Source: Candidatus Neomarinimicrobiota bacterium (lineage in GTDB: Bacteria; Fidelibacterota; Marinisomatia; Marinisomatales; TCS55). From it: a stretch of 64,000 bases of DNA. The position numbers and the translations under genes were made by a program. Below, piece by piece: positions 62,688 to 64,000 of this stretch. The notes under the pieces are model-generated. The model saw only the letters and a program-made list of their open reading frames with translations. It did no database searches and was not told where the DNA came from. Every line of letters starts with the position of its first letter. The stretch's first letter is position 1. The stretch is from contig JABIDL010000041.1 of the NCBI GenBank assembly GCA_018651745.1, forward strand, positions 26,009-90,008. Reading direction: 5' to 3'.

Positions 62688-63821
62688 TTGAAGGATCAAT
62701 ATCTTTTAAAATCTAACGTGGTTTTTCTAAACCACGGATCATTTGGTGCCTGCCCTAAGCCCGTATTTGCAGCATATCAGAATTGGCAGAAAAAACTAGA
62801 GAGCCAGCCTGTTCAGTTTTTCGAAAAAGATATTTATTACTATCTGAAACAAGCCCGAGCCGATCTTGGGAATTTCATTGGTTGTGAAGCTGCTGATGTT
62901 ATTTTTATCCGCAACCCCACGACAGCAATCAATACCATTATCCGCAGTTTAAATTTCGATCCGGGATATGAAGTGCTATCCACTGATCATGAATACGGGG
63001 CATTGATTAGAGCCTGGGAATGGTATCAAGAAGAAAAAGGGTATCAATTTATTCAACAGGAAATTATCCTACCCGTAATCTCACATGATTTATTTGTGGA
63101 ACGTTTTTGGGAAGGTGTAACTCCTCGAACAAAAATAATATTTATAAGTCAAATTACAAGTCCGACCGGATTGATTTTTCCCGTTAATGAGATATGTAAA
63201 AGAGCACGGTCTGAAGGAATCCTAACTATAATAGATGGCGCCCATGTCCCCGGGCATATTCCATTAATCCTAAAAGGAATGAAACCGGATGTGTATACAG
63301 GCGCCTGCCATAAATGGCTGAGCGCACCCAAGGGATCGACCTTTTTCTATGTAGAAAAAAATCTTCAAAAAGATATTAAACCACTGATCATAAGTTGGGG
63401 AAAAGACATGGATCCCTCCTCATCACCGTTTGTTTATGAAAATCAATATCAGGGGACTGGGGATCCAAGTGCATTTTTGGCTGTGTCTGATGCTATTAAG
63501 TTCCAGCAGAACAATAATTGGGAATCTGTTAAAAAAATATGCCGAGATTTAACGCGATTAACTCGTGACCGGATTTGTGAGGTCATTCATTCAAATCCAA
63601 TTTGCCCAAATTCGGAGGAATGGCTTGGCCAGATGGCAAGTGTGGAAGTTCCAAATGTTAACAGCTTAAATCTTAAAAACGAACTGATGTCAAAATACAA
63701 TATTGAAATACCTGTTTTTACTTGGAAAAATAAAAATTATCTCAGGGTTTCGTTTAATGCTTACAATGATGAAACAGATGCAGATAAATTGGTATCTGCA
63801 TTACAACAATTGTTGGCCTAA
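62688..63821 (+). CDS. Class V aminotransferase-fold protein, isopenicillin-N epimerase-like
   Basis: A 377-residue PLP enzyme. The opening VVFLNHGSFGACPKPVFAAY is typical of the CefD/EgtE-like subgroup. Phosphate-binding and substrate-loop features include FIRNPTTAINTIIRSL and ISQITSPTGLIFPV, with the cofactor pocket DGAHVPGHI. The PLP lysine is in GACHKWLSAPKGSTFF (Lys209). Relatives are epimerases, cysteine desulfurases or C-S lyases; the exact reaction cannot be told. The start is a TTG, with no ATG nearby. It follows the peptidase by 3 bases and ends in a 4-base overlap with the convergent receptor gene. Confidence 0.88.
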   Translation: MKDQYLLKSNVVFLNHGSFGACPKPVFAAYQNWQKKLESQPVQFFEKDIYYYLKQARADLGNFIGCEAADVIFIRNPTTAINTIIRSLNFDPGYEVLSTDHEYGALIRAWEWYQEEKGYQFIQQEIILPVISHDLFVERFWEGVTPRTKIIFISQITSPTGLIFPVNEICKRARSEGILTIIDGAHVPGHIPLILKGMKPDVYTGACHKWLSAPKGSTFFYVEKNLQKDIKPLIISWGKDMDPSSSPFVYENQYQGTGDPSAFLAVSDAIKFQQNNNWESVKKICRDLTRLTRDRICEVIHSNPICPNSEEWLGQMASVEVPNVNSLNLKNELMSKYNIEIPVFTWKNKNYLRVSFNAYNDETDADKLVSALQQLLA

Positions 63822-64000
63822 AATTCCAAAATCATCCCACCTATTGGCATTGTTGTATATTGCCAACTCATTACTTTTGATCCATCTTCGATATAAACAT
63901 ATTCATTGGGGTTGGGTCGGTTCAAAATATTTATAATATCCCAAAATGCTACAAGATTTACTTTCTTAAAATTAAACCGCTGTTGAATCATAATATCCAA
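63818..64000 (-). CDS. C-terminus of an outer-membrane barrel, probably TonB-dependent receptor (cut by window edge)
   Basis: The minus-strand frame is open to the right edge and ends here. The 60 visible residues, with NLVAFWDIINILNRPNPNEY and the final TTMPIGGMILEF, read like the last strands of a TonB-dependent receptor or similar barrel: the F-D-I-x-N-L/I-x-N-x-x motif and terminal Phe are characteristic. The start lies beyond the window. A TonB system is encoded at 11.4-13.5 kb. Ligand unknown. Confidence 0.7.
   Translation of the reverse strand: MDIMIQQRFNFKKVNLVAFWDIINILNRPNPNEYVYIEDGSKVMSWQYTTMPIGGMILEF

Noticed and set aside
1..64000. CRISPR arrays, insertion sequences, prophage genes, toxin-antitoxin pairs, riboswitches
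   Set aside because: I looked for spaced direct repeats, transposase or integrase words, phage structural genes and known leader motifs and saw none that I could support.

Overview
The window is a gene-dense, AT-rich bacterial chromosome segment. No protein-free stretch exceeds about 220 bases. The organism is a Gram-negative bacterium: it has lipid A genes (lpxK, lpxB), TonB/ExbB/ExbD, lipoprotein signals and outer-membrane barrels. Several traits point to the Fibrobacteres-Chlorobi-Bacteroidetes superphylum or a relative: a three-subunit sdhCAB with a single cytochrome b subunit, one ExbB with two ExbDs, a eukaryote-type (GSII) glutamine synthetase, a PorQ/PorV-like barrel protein, and bL25 and bS6 with long acidic tails. 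A marine Marinimicrobia (SAR406)-type lineage would fit, but that is inference; no rRNA gene is present.

Layout. 1-7.4 kb: start of pyruvate phosphate dikinase (cut by the left edge), then an oligopeptide ABC importer (binding protein plus two permeases, no ATPase) running directly into a gamma-glutamyl module (GCS2-type ligase, class C26 hydrolase, convergent gamma-glutamyltransferase). 7.5-11.4 kb: a DUF2231 membrane protein and sdhCAB. 11.4-16.1 kb, minus strand: outer-membrane protein, S41 protease, exbB-exbD-exbD-tonB. 16.3-22.1 kb: two overlapping genes for large secreted FG-GAP/Ig-like repeat proteins; the second carries a C9 tract. 22.1-26.5 kb, minus: lipid A operon (Gfo/Idh oxidoreductase, methyltransferase, lpxB, DUF374 acyltransferase, lpxK). 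26.6-31.3 kb: two unknown membrane proteins, ychF, fabA, a divergent FabI/FabL-type reductase with a possible frameshifted tail, and a PAP2 phosphatase. 31.3-34.5 kb, minus: yqgE/algH, two transporters, a TPR lipoprotein.

34.6-49.8 kb is one long plus-strand run: uvrA, an atypical transketolase, ruvB, queA, the MEP-pathway trio ispD-ispF-ispE, two tRNAs (one odd, GCT anticodon; one tRNA-Gln), prs, rplY, pth, a membrane pyrophosphatase, rpsF, rpsR, rplI, ending at a clear bidirectional terminator. 49.9-64 kb: a GT39-type glycosyltransferase (minus), priA, a barrel protein, a 2-hydroxyglutarate-oxidase-like flavoprotein, an Lrp regulator with glutamine synthetase, a secreted lipase, MarR, mutY, plsC, a DoxX-like protein, a C1 aminopeptidase, a class V aminotransferase-fold enzyme, and the C-terminus of a probable TonB-dependent receptor cut by the right edge.

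Most of the content is housekeeping. The parts that deserve a second look are the tandem repeat-protein pair with its poly-C tract, the gamma-glutamyl/peptide-import cluster, the coding-like +1 extension after the enoyl reductase, the odd tRNA, the encoded acidic tails on ribosomal proteins, and the noncanonical transketolase. No CRISPR array, insertion sequence, prophage or rRNA operon was seen.
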